A stretch of 64,000 bases of DNA from Caenorhabditis remanei (Eukaryota > Nematoda > Chromadorea > Rhabditida > Rhabditidae): positions 3,596,001 to 3,660,000 of the forward strand of contig NC_071333.1 in the NCBI RefSeq assembly GCF_010183535.1, read 5' to 3'. Positions 1 to 11,234 of this stretch are shown in pieces. The position numbers were made by a program, and so were the translations under genes. Each line of letters opens with the position of its first letter. The first letter of the stretch is position 1. The notes beneath the pieces were generated by a model. It was not told the origin of the DNA. It worked only from the letters and a program-made list of their open reading frames with translations, and did not search any database.

Positions 1-95
1 AAGGTTAGTGGAACAGTGAAGAGTTCATTCAAACTTGGAAATTTCAGAATCTGCATTCCTCTTCAAAGCAACCATTGATTCTTGGATCAACCAAA

Positions 96-602
96 ATGGC
101 TTCAATGGCAACAACAATAATTGCACACCAATCAATCTCTGTTTCTTCAAGCCAAATTGTATCTCCACCGCTGTGGACACCACCACCGCTAATGCTCACT
201 GGACCATCAATCCCAGATGCATCAAACCTCCTGTCACTGACTCCGACTTCCGCAACTGTGCCAAGCTCTCTACCGCTGTCCTTGAACGTTGTTGCTGCAC
301 CGAATAATCTTTCAGTGGTCCCGAACGCCGAAACTGCATCTGATGCACTGCCTCTGATCCCGCTGGCCGACATTGCTATCTTGGACGTTCCAATTCCACC
401 AAAGCAATGCGCAATGACCGAAGAACAAATCAATCCAGACGAGGAGTTCCCGTTTTGTTTCGTCAAAAAGTTTGCTGCCAACAATTATATTTGCAATGCA
501 TGCCGTTTTCACGTTCTTCAGAAGAGCTTCTGTGAACCTCTTACTTGGGAAGCAAAGATTGAACAACTAATGCGTCCTGTTTTTAGGAATTTAAAATCAT
601 AA
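96..602 (+). CDS. Unrecognised protein, 3' end replaced by satellite
   Basis: Open frame of about 168 residues from the ATG at 96 (in-frame TTG upstream, no upstream ATG in frame). The first 100 residues are rich in Ser, Thr, Pro and Leu. The last 60 form a more ordered segment with spaced cysteines (one in a PFCFVKK context, then CNAC, then C near LQKSFCEP), which could bind a metal. I recognise no family. The final six or so residues and the stop are encoded by the first AT-rich satellite subunit, which begins near 583, so the original C terminus is lost or lies beyond an unseen splice. The 5' end lies close to the window edge and upstream exons may exist. Probably a gene remnant; coding bias in the C-terminal part supports real ancestry. 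Confidence 0.4.
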   Translation: MASMATTIIAHQSISVSSSQIVSPPLWTPPPLMLTGPSIPDASNLLSLTPTSATVPSSLPLSLNVVAAPNNLSVVPNAETASDALPLIPLADIAILDVPIPPKQCAMTEEQINPDEEFPFCFVKKFAANNYICNACRFHVLQKSFCEPLTWEAKIEQLMRPVFRNLKS

Positions 603-3600
603 TTTTATTGATTTCTTACCCGGGAGGATTCAAACCCGCGTCTACTGAAGTAAACCTCAGCCCGGATAAGTATAGACTATTACAGCGCCATGCTCGATCA
701 GTCTAACCGGAACCGACACAGATAAGAATGGTGGGGGAAGTTAATTTCACAAAAAATACCCAGTTTTTAAAAATTTCAATCATAATTTTATTGATTTTTA
801 AATAAAAAATGTCCTTTTTTTAGGAATTTCAAATCATAATTTTATTGATTTCTAGATAAAAAATGTCCTTTTTTAAGGTATTTCAAATCATAATTTTATT
901 GATTTCTAACCCGGGAGGATTCAAACCCGCGTCTACTGAAGTAAACCTCAGCCCGGATAAGTATAGACTATTACAGCGCCATGCTCGATCAGTCTAACCG
1001 GAACCGACACAGATAAGAATGGTTGGGGAAGTTAATTTCACAAAAAATACCCAGTTTTTAGAAATTTCAATCATGATTTTATTGATTTTTAAATAAAAAA
1101 TGTCCTTTTTTAAGGAATTTCAAATCATAATTTTATTGATTTTTAAATAAAAAATGTCCTTTTTTAAGGAATTTCAAATCATAATTTTATTGATTTTTAA
1201 ATAAAAAATGTCCTTTTTTTAGGAATTTCAAATCATAATTTTATTGATTTCTAACCCGGGAGGATTCAAACCCGCGTCTACTGAAGTAAACCTCAGCCCG
1301 GATAAGTATAGACTATTACAGCGCCATGCTCGATCAGTCTAACCGGAACCGACACAGATAAGAATGGTTGGGGAAGTTAATTTCACAAAAAATACCCAGT
1401 TTTTAGAAATTTCAATCATGATTTTATTGATTTTTAAATAAAAAATGTCCTTTTTTAAGGAATTTCAAATCATAATTTTATTGATTTTTAAATAAAAAAT
1501 GTCCTTTTTTAAGGAATTTCAAATCATAATTTTATTGATTTTTAAATTAAAAATGTCCTTTTTTAAGAAATTTCAAATCATAATTTTATTGATTTTTAAA
1601 TAAAAAATGTCCTTTTTTAAGGAATTTCAAATCATAATTTTATTGATATTTAAATAAAAAATGTCCTTTTTTTAGGAATTTCAAATCATAATTTTATTGA
1701 TTTCTAACCCGGGAGGATTCAAACCCGCGTCTACTGAAGTAAACCTCAGCCCGGATAAGTATAGACTATTACAGCGCCATGCTCGATCAGTCTAACCGGA
1801 ACCGACACAGATAAGAATGGTTGGGGAAGTTAATTTCACAAAAAATACCCAGTTTTTAAAGATTTCAATCATAATTTTATTGATTTTTAAATAAAAAATG
1901 TCCTTTTTTTAGGAATTTCAAATCATAATTTTATTGATTTCTAGATAAAAAATGTCCTTTTTTAAGGTATTTCAAATCATAATTTTATTGATTTCTAACC
2001 CGGGAGGATTCAAACCCGCGTCTACTGAAGTAAACCTCAGCCCGGATAAGTATAGACTATTACAGCGCCATGCTCGATCAGTCTAACCGGAACCGACACA
2101 GATAAGAATGGTTGGGGAAGTTAATTTCACAAAAAATACCCAGTTTTTAGAAATTTCAATCATGATTTTATTGATTTTTAAATAAAAAATGTCCTTTTTT
2201 AAGGAATTTCAAATCATAATTTTATTGATTTTTAAATTAAAAATGTCCTTTTTTAAGGAATTTCAAATCATAATTTTATTGATTTTTAAATAAAGAACGT
2301 CCTTTTTTTAGGAATTTCAAATCATAATTTTATTGATTTTTAAATAAAAAATGTCCTTTTTTTAGGAATTTCAATCATGATTTTATTGATTTCTAACCCG
2401 GGAGGATTCAAACCCGCGTCTACTGAAGTAAACCTCAGCCCGGATAAGTATAGACTATTACAGCGCCATGCTCGATCAGTCTAACCGGAACCGACACAGA
2501 TAAGAATGGTTGGGGAAGTTAATTTCACAAAAAATACCCTGTTTTTAGAAATTTCAATCATGATTTTATTGATTTTTAAATAAAAAATGTCCTTTTTTAA
2601 GGAATTTCAATCATGATTTTATTGATTTTTAAATAAAAAATGTCCTTTTTTAAGGAATTTCAAATCATAATTTTATTGATTTCTAACCCGGGAGGATTCA
2701 AACCCGCGTCTACTGAAGTAAACCTCAGCCCGGATAAGTATAGACTATTACAGCGCCATGCTCGATCAGTCTAACCGGAACCGACACAGATAAGAATGGT
2801 TGGGGAAGTTAATTTCACAAAAAATACCCTGTTTTTAGAAATTTCAATCATGATTTTATTGATTTTTAAATAAAAAATGTCCTTTTTTAAGGAATTTCAA
2901 ATCATAATTTTATTGATTTCTAACCCGGGAGGATTCAAACCCGCGTCTACTGAAGTAAACCTCAGCCCGGATAAGTATAGACTATTACAGCGCCATGCTC
3001 GATCAGTCTAACCGGAACCGACACAGATAAGAATGGTTGGGGAAGTTAATTTCACAAAAAATACCCAGTTTTTAAAAATTTCAATCATAATTTTATTGAT
3101 TTTTAAATAAAAAATGTCCTTTTTTAAGGAATTTCAAATCATAATTTTATTGATTTTTAAATAAAAAATGTCCTTTTTTTAGGAATTTCAAATCATAGTT
3201 TTATTGATTTCTAGATAAAAAATGTCCTTTTTTTTAGAAATTTCAAATCATAATTTTATTGATTTCTAACCCGGGAGGATTCAAACCCGCGTCTACTGAA
3301 GTAAACCTCAGCCCGGATAAGTATAGACTATTACAGCGCCATGCTCGATCAGTCTAACCGGAACCGACACAGATAAGAATGGTTGGGGAAGTTAATTTCA
3401 CAAAAAAATACCCAGTTTTTAGAAATTTCAATCATGATTTTATTGATTTTTAAATAAAAAATGTCCTTTTTTAAGGAATTTCAAATCATAATTTTATTGA
3501 TTTTTAAATTAAAAATGTCCTTTTTTAAGGAATTTCAAATCATAATTTTATTGATTTCTAGATAAAAAATGTCCTTTTTTTTAGAAATTTCAAATCATAA

Positions 3601-4848
3601 TTTTATTGATTTTTAAATAAAAAACGTCCTTTTTTAGGAATTTCAAATCATAATTTTATTGATTTCTAACCCGGGAGGATTCAAACCCGCGTCTACTGAA
3701 GTAAACCTCAGCCCGGATAAGTATAGACTATTACAGCGCCATGCTCGATCAGTCTAACCGGAACCGACACAGATAAGAATGGTTGGGGAAGTTAATTTCA
3801 CAAAAAATACCCTGTTTTTAGAAATTTCAATCATGATTTTATTGATTTTTAAATAAAAAATGTCCTTTTTTAAGGAATTTCAATCATGATTTTATTGATT
3901 TTTAAATAAAAAATGTCCTTTTTTAAGGAATTTCAAATCATAATTTTATTGATTTCTAACCCGGGAGGATTCAAACCCGCGTCTACTGAAGTAAACCTCA
4001 GCCCGGATAAGTATAGACTATTACAGCGCCATGCTCGATCAGTCTAACCGGAACCGACACAGATAAGAATGGTTGGGGAAGTTAATTTCACAAAAAAATA
4101 CCCAGTTTTTAGAAATTTCAATCATAATTTTATTGATTTCTAAATAAAAAATGGCCTTTTTTAAGGAATTTCAAATCATAATTTTATTGATTTCTAGATA
4201 AAAAATGTCCTTTTTTTTTAGGAATTTCAAATCATAATTTTATTGATTTCTAACCCGGGAGGATTCAAACCCGCGTCTACTGAAGTAAACCTCAGCCCGG
4301 ATAAGTATAGACTATTACAGCGCCATGCTCGATCAGTCTAACCGGAACCGACACAGATAAGAATGGTTGGGGAAGTTAATTTCACAAAAAATACCCAGTT
4401 TTTAAAAATTTCAATCATGATTTTATTGATTTTTAAATAAAAAATGTCCTTTTTTAGGAATTTCAAATCATAATTTTATTGATTTCTAACCCGGGAGGAT
4501 TCAAACCCGCGTCTACTGAAGTAAACTTCAGCCCGGATAAGTATAGACTATTACAGCGCCATGCTCGATCAGTCTAACCGGAACCGACACAGATAAGAAT
4601 GGTTGGGGAAGTTAATTTCACAAAAAATACCCAGTTTTTAAAAATTTCAATCATGATTTTATTGATTTTTAAATAAAAAATGTCCTTTTTTAGGAATTTC
4701 AAATCATAATTTTATTGATTTCTAACCCGGGAGGATTCAAACCCGCGTCTACTGAAGTAAACTTCAGCCCGGATAAGTATAGACTATTACAGCGCCATGC
4801 TCGATCAGTCTAACCGGAACCGACACAGATAAGAATGGTTGGGGAAGT
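583..4848. repeat. Higher-order satellite with 14 tRNA-like cores
   Basis: Fourteen nearly identical cores of about 190 bp, each beginning at a CCCGGGAGG (about 619, 911, 1255, 1708, 1998, 2397, 2690, 2925, 3271, 3669, 3960, 4254, 4489, 4726). They are separated by copies of an AT-rich subrepeat of about 54 bp built on ATTTCAAATCATAATTTTAT and AAAAAATGTCC. Core-to-core distances fall in steps: about 235, 291, 344, 398 and 453 bp, which is a 235-bp base unit plus 0 to 4 subrepeats. The cores differ at very few sites while the AT subunits vary in number and sequence. The array starts inside the upstream ORF and stops abruptly at about 4848. Confidence 0.95.
615..720 (-). other. tRNA-like pol III promoter motif in satellite core (first of 14)
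   Basis: Read on the minus strand, each core ends with GGGTTTGAATCC, a close match to the tRNA B box (GGTTCGANTCC), followed by a CCCGGG that could close a stem. About 60-70 bp before it lies GATCGAGCATGGCGC, which resembles the D-arm and A-box segment of long-variable-arm (type II) tRNAs such as tRNA-Leu or tRNA-Ser. Stems are imperfect, so this is not a functional tRNA call. It looks like a tRNA-derived repeat carried inside a tandem array. The same motif recurs in all 14 cores. Confidence 0.5.
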
Positions 4849-4849
4849 C

Positions 4850-5580
4850 AATAGTATACAGAGTGTCCTAATTTTGAAAACTTCACCTGTTTTTCCTTTG
4901 CGAGGTCGGCATCTCTCTCCATCGGTGCATTCGTCGACCCGTCGTAATCATTGCAGGCTTCCACTCATCCAATTGTAGTCTCGCAGGCCGTGTTCATTGC
5001 AGCTTCTAGGAGATGCTGGGACGAGGTGCTGAAAGAAAGTTTAATTTAAAGTAAATGTTATAAAGTGTTGCGGGGAACTATAAGCAATCGAATAAAACGT
5101 GGAGAAATTAAATAGACCTCACTGCAGGCCGCATTGAGGGGAGAATGACTAGCAGATGTGTGCGGGCGTGAGGGCGTGGCCTATTGGGTGCGTCCGGTAT
5201 GATTTCCCAAGAAGATAAGGTGGCAGACTGTATTATGTGAAGAAAAACGTACCAAACAATATACCGAGAGAGACAATGTGTAAATTAGTTGACATGTTTA
5301 CATCTGATAAGAAATCTGCTATTTACCTGAACTACCGCAGTAGGAATCAATAATAGGGGTCAGGAAAAAGTAATTTTTCGAAGAAATGAGACAGTAATCA
5401 AACAATTCTGGAGGTCGTGGTCGGTTTGCCGTCGTCTATTCGATTTCCCAGAAAGATAGTGACAGGTGGGAATGTGTGTGGACGAGAACAACACTAAGAG
5501 CACTGGCCGACATTTTGTTTTTATTGATCTCTGCGTTTGCACCTTGTTGGCTTATGAATGTGAAGATCAAAAATCCGTTT
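4850..5580. other. Unique intergenic sequence, nothing recognised
   Basis: After the satellite ends, sequence complexity becomes normal. I see no convincing ORF, repeat or RNA structure. A short frame at 5360-5542 on the minus strand has no coding character. Confidence 0.4.
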
Positions 5581-5582
5581 GA

Positions 5583-6240
5583 ATGAATTCCCAAGAACAG
5601 TGGGAAAATGAAGAAATGTCAGTATTTTCGAAAGTTTTTTCGTGTTCTGCTCAAAAAGTTCACATCAAACTACTGATGTGTGACTTTATGAAGCTGAGGA
5701 ATTTTGGGAATCACGGGTGCACTGTCATGAGAAGAGAGCACCCTCTTATCTTTGCATACTCTCTCGCGCCCAATAAACTCTATTTGCATAACGCATCGTC
5801 TCAAAACGAGGGGTGTTTGATCGTTTCAACGCAGATGGTTACTTGAATATGCATGAAAAAGGGGAAAAAGACATACTTGCAAAATATCGGCCCGGCCCGG
5901 CCCGGCCCGGCCCGGCCCGGTCGGCCCGGAGTCAAAAAATGAGCACAATTTTTCACAACATTTTTCGAAATGTTTTAAAATTTTCATCAAAAATAGTCAA
6001 AAATCCTATGTACACTTGAGTTTTATCGATATGTAAAAACATAGTCGAAAATTCGACTTTTTAGCGAAAAAAAACAAAAAATTTTCAAAAAAATTCAAAT
6101 TTTCAAATTTTTGTACTGTGACCCGGGCCGACCGGGCCGGGCCGGTGAAAATTCTCAAATCGGCCCGGCCCGTTGCAAGTATAGAAAAAGACGTGCCAAG
6201 ATGAATGAAAACTCTTCCTGGAAGCGAATGCTTAATAAAA
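5583..6240 (+). repeat. Duplicated block, copy 1 (carries hAT MITE)
   Basis: Sequence around 5740-5870 and 6184-6240 resembles 7617-7900: both have a CTCTCGC-containing tract, a run of sequence ending in a cluster of purines, then a segment with GGTTRCTTG and CTGGAARCGAATRCT. Copy 1 is interrupted by a MITE at 5872-6183 that copy 2 lacks, so the empty site is visible in copy 2. Short frames here (5583-5846) are not clearly coding. Confidence 0.5.
5872..6183. mobile_element. hAT-type MITE with GGCCC-rich ends, copy 1
   Basis: Inverted ends CATACTTGCAA / TTGCAAGTATA lead inward to arrays of GGCCCGGCCC on the left and CCGGGCCGG, CGGCCCGGCCC on the right, around an AT-rich centre. The 8-bp GAAAAAGA is duplicated exactly at 5864-5871 and 6184-6191, the size expected for hAT transposition. 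312 bp, no coding capacity. Same family as 25406-25476, 53032-53257 and 55004-55047. Confidence 0.88.
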
Positions 6241-6359
6241 TATTATGTAGAACTCTAACTTGAAATTCTGGAGAAAAAAACACGAACATATTAGTTTTTT
6301 AAATAAAAAACTATTTATTTTATTAAAATTTTATAACAAGTAAAGCCAAAATTCAAAAA

Positions 6360-6830
6360 ATTTCAATTTCATATTAGATCTCCCATTCGTACGGATTATT
6401 CGAGCACTGATTCTTGAATACCGTCCAGAAGAGGTTGGCAACTTGAGTCGTCTAGTCAGTGAATACGATTGTTGAGGTGACTTCTCCCAAACTGATGATT
6501 CGATTGGACCAGACTTCAACTCGATTTCCATTGAAGAGCTCGTAGAGTTGCTGCATTCCAGTCTGGCTGGTTGCTCCTTCTGAAATAAAAATGGTCATTG
6601 GGAGGATATCCGGATATTGATACAAACCTTCCAGGTTTCTTTCCAGCCTTCCAGTATCTTGATAGATGATAGAATTCATGAACTCGGAGAGAATATGACT
6701 CAGCATTTGTTCAGCGTCCGCCGAATTGAAGTTTCAACTTTTCCGACCATACACTTTTCCATTTATGTTCTTGACTTGCCAGGTTTCCGGAATGGTTTGG
6801 AGATTCTGAAAATCAAAATTGTTATGAGAT
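6360..6830 (-). pseudogene. Unrecognised decayed exons
   Basis: Minus-strand exon-like segments: one from about 6706 down to 6628, ending at a GTTTGT donor, a short intron with a TTTCAG acceptor, then a second from about 6580 to 6452 ending in a stop. A similar opening segment (an AG acceptor, then AATC, GGAAACCTGGCA and TCAAG) occurs again at about 6960-7015, so part of this unit is tandemly duplicated. An in-frame stop lies near the start of the first segment. I do not recognise the family. Confidence 0.3.
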
Positions 6831-6989
6831 CCCCTGGAGCTATGCCTACACCTACATTATACTGATTTTCCAATGTCACATCATAATTCTTTCGAGAATA
6901 CGTTGGATGAGGACCGCGGAAGAAGACATTAGTTGAGTTTCGAACTTTTCCTACCATAAACTTCTCTATGCATGTACTTGACCTGCCAG

Positions 6990-7700
6990 GTTTCCGAAAT
7001 AGTTTGCGGATTCTGAAACCACAGGTTTTTTTATTCGTTTTCAAATTTTTTGAGCCCGATACCGGAACCCACTAGGATAATCCATTGAACTATCATCTTC
7101 TCTAACAGTAAATTAACATGTTTGAAAAAACTAACATTTCATGGGCGGCGACTTTCCATACCGAGGTGTGTACTTTCTTGATAGATTAGGAAACTATTGA
7201 AAGATGTTCGATGCATGCTTCCTTCTTGATTGTAAACACGCGATGGACCACCTATCGAACCAACACTGTCATTGAGCTTGTCACGATTTCTTTTGATATT
7301 CGCCAGAATTGGTGTTTCCAAACCACGGCCATCAGTGGAAACCGCAACTCCAAAACAGCAACAAATTAGACATCAATAAAAATCAGACAAGGGGAATTAG
7401 CTCGATCCTACATATCAGTTGAGGATCTTTCAGTCGAATAAAATTCCTTCTTGTCGTTGCCTACTTATAGTGTTTCTAAGCTCCGCCTTCTCGCTTTTTT
7501 GTATGATTTTTTGATCGTTGTGATGATTTATGACCATTTTATTTTTTCCCGATTTCCCATCCCCATAAAACAAATTATCACCTCACTCCGATCGGCCCCC
7601 GAATAGGTAGAGAACACCTTCTCCTCTCTGCATACACTCTCGCACCCAGAAACTCTTTTCCTTTCTTTCTTTTCTTTTTTGTATCGTCTTAACACGAGAA
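6990..7700. other. Gene-poor stretch with duplicated exon-like piece
   Basis: Contains the second copy of the exon-like segment noted at 6700-6830 and a 60-residue minus-strand frame (7139-7321) that I cannot assign. The rest is AT-rich intergenic sequence with pyrimidine runs near 7640-7680. Confidence 0.3.
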
Positions 7701-8125
7701 GGGACATAGAGTCTCAACACTGATGGTTGCTTGGAGAATACAAAAGAGGAATTTCAGGCACATAATGGAAAATTTGAAGTCGAAACCAAATCATATTGGC
7801 GTCACACATCTTCCCTCTGGAAACGAATACTCAATTCAGTATTCTGTAAAACTCAAACATGGCGTTCTGAAAGGAACAAACTTGAACACAGTAGTTTTTG
7901 AGATTGAAAAGCACCACTTTTGGGGTAGTATGTCTACAGTTTTTCCAGGAGCAGTGTGTGACTCTAAAAAGTGGTGCGCGCTCTTCCCAGGAGTCAATAC
8001 GCAGAGTACGCAGGATGCGTTCCCACTTGAGGTAAGCCCTAGACAATCTCTCATCTCATTCTGCCTCCCAGACTGCCTACTGTATGGCTGGTCCCCTTCT
8101 GATTCTTTTTGAATGCTATATTCCC
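7617..8125 (+). repeat. Duplicated block copy 2 plus fold-back MITE arm remnant
   Basis: 7617-7900 is the MITE-free copy of the block at 5740-6240. From about 8060 to 8125 the sequence matches one arm of the fold-back family at 16690-17113 and 27136-27603 (GACTGCCTACT, GGCTGGTCCCC, TTGATTCTTTT-like), without its partner arm. A plus-strand frame through both (7723-8112) is therefore composite and probably not a protein. Confidence 0.45.
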
Positions 8126-8329
8126 TTTGTTACCGCTGTCGCAATATCGTATATTTGACACATTTCTACTTATTATTACACTTTTTTTTTGGTTGTAATA
8201 TTGTGGACTACAAATCATGTAACCCCTTCTGATTATGACACCTGGAACGGATAAGAAGGTGTTTTTCAAAGACACTCTACAATTCCTCCCCATGCCGCCG
8301 CTTAGTCGAATGCCAAAGCGTTTGGTTTT

Positions 8330-9025
8330 TAAGAAATGACGAAAGGAACATTTCCATACTTGAAGAGGCGGCCGCCTATTCTGTTCCAGACATGATGCCG
8401 GTAAGTGGATAAGTAATGGAAGTTAAGAATAAAAATCATTGCTTTCAGCATCCCAAGATCGGAGTCAATAGTTTCTTGGAGTTCCTCGAGAACCGAGTTT
8501 GCTTTGGAATGGATAACAGGAAACGAGTAACCAATCAATGGCTAAAATTCGACAATAAAAGGATATGAGTTCAGCAAGATTGTTGTACCAAAGGACAGTG
8601 TTCTAATTCTTGACGGATGGCCGGGATGGAAGAAAATGATAGACGCGAACACCGTAAATAGCAAGAACCTCGAATTTGTTGTACTACCTGATGATACCAC
8701 AAGCAAGCTTCAACCATTGGATTTATGCTTCAACAGGCAGCTCAAGAACTTCATTCGAAAACTGGAGACGCAGATTCGATACATCCACCCAAACATAATA
8801 ATTGCCCGAAGAGAACAGCAGCTGCAAATTGTTCAGTTTATACTGAATCAATTTAAAGTTCCGCGCTACAAGGGTCTGATGATCAGTATTGCATGAACGT
8901 GAGAGCAACTGGTGGAAAGTTATGTGCTAATTGCCGTCAATTTTCATACTGCAAGTGTTCCTATCCCACATTTGGAATATTAAGTTGCGCATCGTGTGCA
9001 TTGGAACACTTGCATCCTTGAATTA
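8330..9025 (+). pseudogene. Tc4/Tc5- or pogo-like DDE transposase remnant
   Basis: The frame at about 8570-8896 reads SVLILDGWPGWKKM, then VLPDDTTSKLQPLDLCFNRQ. This fits the end of a DDE_1 domain in pogo/Tc4/Tc5-type transposases, where a catalytic Asp precedes G-W and a TTSxLQPLD motif follows. A frame change near 8870-8890 leads to a cysteine-rich tail with CANC and CKC pairs. Upstream (8330-8590) are short pieces around a GTAAGT...TTTCAG intron that may be earlier transposase sequence. No terminal repeats are visible, so this is a dead 3' fragment. It fits the Tc4/Tc5-like fold-back elements found elsewhere in the window, which need a transposase in trans. Confidence 0.6.
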
Positions 9026-9029
9026 ACGA

Positions 9030-10130
9030 AACTCTTTAACAAGCCGTCATTTTATTTACATTGTACTAAATAAAACGATTTAAATATATCATAGTTCATC
9101 ACAAATAACTAATTACAAACCTTTAAAACGTAAGTTCTCACACAAAATGAAAGAGACTATGAGAAAAAATTTGAAACTTGGAGAACTAGTTTTAAAACAT
9201 ATTTTTGTTTAAAAACAAATGGGACAATTAAAACAATTTTTTGAAGGTAATCCAGGTTTCCAAGCAACAGGAAACAGTTTTGTGTTGTTTTAAGAAAACT
9301 TTTTTTTTTTCATTTCTAGCCGAAATTTCATGTGGTTCCCCCTTATGAAAAATCGGAAAAAAAAATTTCTTGCCCAAAACAACATTTTTTAACCGAAAAC
9401 ACGTTTAAAAGCATGTTCTTTTAGTTTCAACTCTTTTCTCACAGTTTTGAAGAAGTTGTGAGTGTTTGAAATTTCAACATAGTGAAAATTAAAGATCTTT
9501 GAAGACATTTGGTGAGAAGGAAAGTTGACAGGACGGGGCGATAATATTTAAATAGAAAACTGCACAGAATGAAAATACATATTCCTGACTATTTTCCAAA
9601 AAATAAGTGTCCTGTTAGACATCTGATCTTTTATCTTACAGGCCCTTTTTGTATATTGAAAAAAAGCATTCAAATCGAAATTTCTCTCGTAAATGGGGGG
9701 TACCTCCCTAATTTTTTTGCACAACAATAATGTACATATTTTGCATTTTTTACCCTTAACAGGAAAAAAAATAAACAATCCCGTTAAATTTTTTTAGAGT
9801 GGTTTGAAATTTTCGAAAGTTTGTCAAATCCGTCATGTTAAGGTGTTGAGGGCATCTCTCCATTCTCCTTCAGCGCCAGAGTTTCCAAAATTTAAACCAA
9901 GTATCAAAAATCTAACGATAAAAATTTTCTTTCATAATGGAACTTTCTGCGGACAATGCAAATACGATCTGCAATTTGAGAATTTCTAGAACACGACGGA
10001 TGTGACGAACAAGGGGAAGAGACGAAGCATGGAGACGTGTCTCCCCAGTGAGCTTAAAACCAAAGTAGGATTATGAAAGCACTGTGGTTGTAATTTGGAG
10101 TTAATAGTGAGAAAAAATAAAATAATATTG
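9030..10130. other. AT-rich intergenic, with SINE tail fragment
   Basis: No coding signal. About 9830-9890 resembles 10718-10772 (a TCCGTC.TGTTAAGGTG start and a CAGCGCCAGAG end), which is the body of the tRNA-headed repeat at 10715-10860, so it is a headless fragment of the same family. Confidence 0.4.
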
Positions 10131-10159
10131 AAAAATGAAACAACACAAAAAAGTCTTAC

Positions 10160-10450
10160 AAGGGAAGTCTTTGGAGACGCCGCTTCAAACGATCTATAAA
10201 TTTGGTCATAGGTATTTTCGACTACGTGGAGTTTATTTCTGCAGTGAAAATCTGCTAAATGTCTCTACGAGCCAAGTTATGAACTCTCAAACTTTTCGAA
10301 TGATTGAGCTTTTTCACATGAAATTACAAATCGGCCGCGGTTCCATTTCTGTTACACAGCGGTTAACCTGTGATCGTACGTTCAATAAAAGATAACTTGC
10401 TTATACTATTTGCGAATTTAGAATCCCATGTGAAAAAGCTCAACCATTCG
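10160..10450 (+). repeat. Dispersed repeat with inverted ends, copy 1
   Basis: About 160 bp starting near AGACGCC is shared with 22456-22620 (AAATCTGCTAAATGTCTCT core), and a related piece lies inverted at about 46800-46960. Within this copy, sequence near 10300-10330 (GAGCTTTTTCACATG) is repeated inverted at 10424-10445, giving a small fold-back. Frames crossing it are not genes. Confidence 0.55.
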
Positions 10451-10714
10451 AAAAGTTTAAGAGCTCTGGAGGCACCTCTGACACTTATGGACATTCGTGA
10501 CTACAAAAGCATTTTTTTAGGTAATCGAAAAGAACTACAATTCTTGAAAATTTGTTGATTTTTTTTTTTTAATCATTTCATTTATTTATTTATTTCACTA
10601 TTAATTCCATATTACAGTATTTTTTTTTCTTCCAGTCTTCGTCCCCACAATGGAGGCACACTCTCGCGTCACAGGGAGTACCGTCTCCAGGCTGCGTCTC
10701 TTCCGTTCGTTCTT

Positions 10715-10860
10715 CACATCCGTCGTGTTAAGGTGGTGAAAGAATCTCTGTATCCTCCTCCAGCGCCAGAGAAACTTTTCCATCCATGAGGAATCGAACT
10801 TTGGTCACTCGGCACGACAGGTCGCTGCTTTACCGGCTAGGCCACGGAGGCCACGAAGGA
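10715..10860 (-). repeat. tRNA-derived SINE-like element
   Basis: On the minus strand, about 10855 to 10780 reads like a tRNA gene. GTGGCCTAGCCGG fits the A box and D arm, and AGTTCGATTCC fits the B box, about 35 bp apart. Acceptor and anticodon stems do not pair well, so it is not an intact tRNA. It is followed by a body that also occurs alone at about 9830-9890, the head-plus-body structure of a tRNA-derived SINE. Confidence 0.6.
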
Positions 10861-10924
10861 GAGAGAGCTTGAGGGCGTATATGAATGGCAGCAAAATCGG
10901 TGGAGGCGCGTCCTCGCCGGCCTG

Positions 10925-11232
10925 TGGTTCCGAGGGTTGTGGGTTCGACCCCCACCCACACCAAAACTTTTTTTTGTTTTTTTTTCTAAGGTTTCGAGGG
11001 TTGTGGGTTCGACCCCCACTCACACCAAAACTTTTTTTGTTTTGTTTTCTATGGTTCCGAGGGTTGTGGATTCGATCCCCACCCACACCAAAACTTTTTT
11101 TGTTTTTTTTTCTCTGGTTCCGAGGGTTGTGGGTTCGATCCCCACCTATACCAAAACTTTTTTTGTTTTTTTTTTCTATGGTTCCGAGGGTTGTGGGTTC
11201 GACCCCCACTCACACCAAAACTTCTTTTTTTT
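10925..11232 (+). repeat. Five tandem tRNA 3'-half-like units
   Basis: Five units of about 62 bp, each GGTTCCGAGGGTTGTGG then GTTCGACCCCCAC, then CACACCAAAACTT and a poly-T run ending TCT. GGGTTCGAYCCCCACYC folds as a T-arm with B box, and CACACCA imitates a tRNA 3' end. Units vary at one or two bases (GACCCC or GATCCC). The poly-T would terminate pol III. Several long frames here are by-products of the periodicity. Confidence 0.85.
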
Positions 11233-11234
11233 TC

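Noticed and set aside
615..4848. Fourteen functional tRNA genes
   Set aside because: B box is good, but acceptor, D and anticodon stems do not pair properly; better described as tRNA-like repeat cores.
583..4848. CRISPR array
   Set aside because: Repeats are long and unequal, spacers are themselves repeats, and the genome is a eukaryote's.
7723..8112. 129-residue gene on the plus strand
   Set aside because: The frame spans a duplicated non-coding block and a MITE arm; no family likeness.
10780..10855. A functional tRNA gene on the minus strand
   Set aside because: A and B boxes match but acceptor and anticodon stems fail; body sequence recurs elsewhere as in a SINE.
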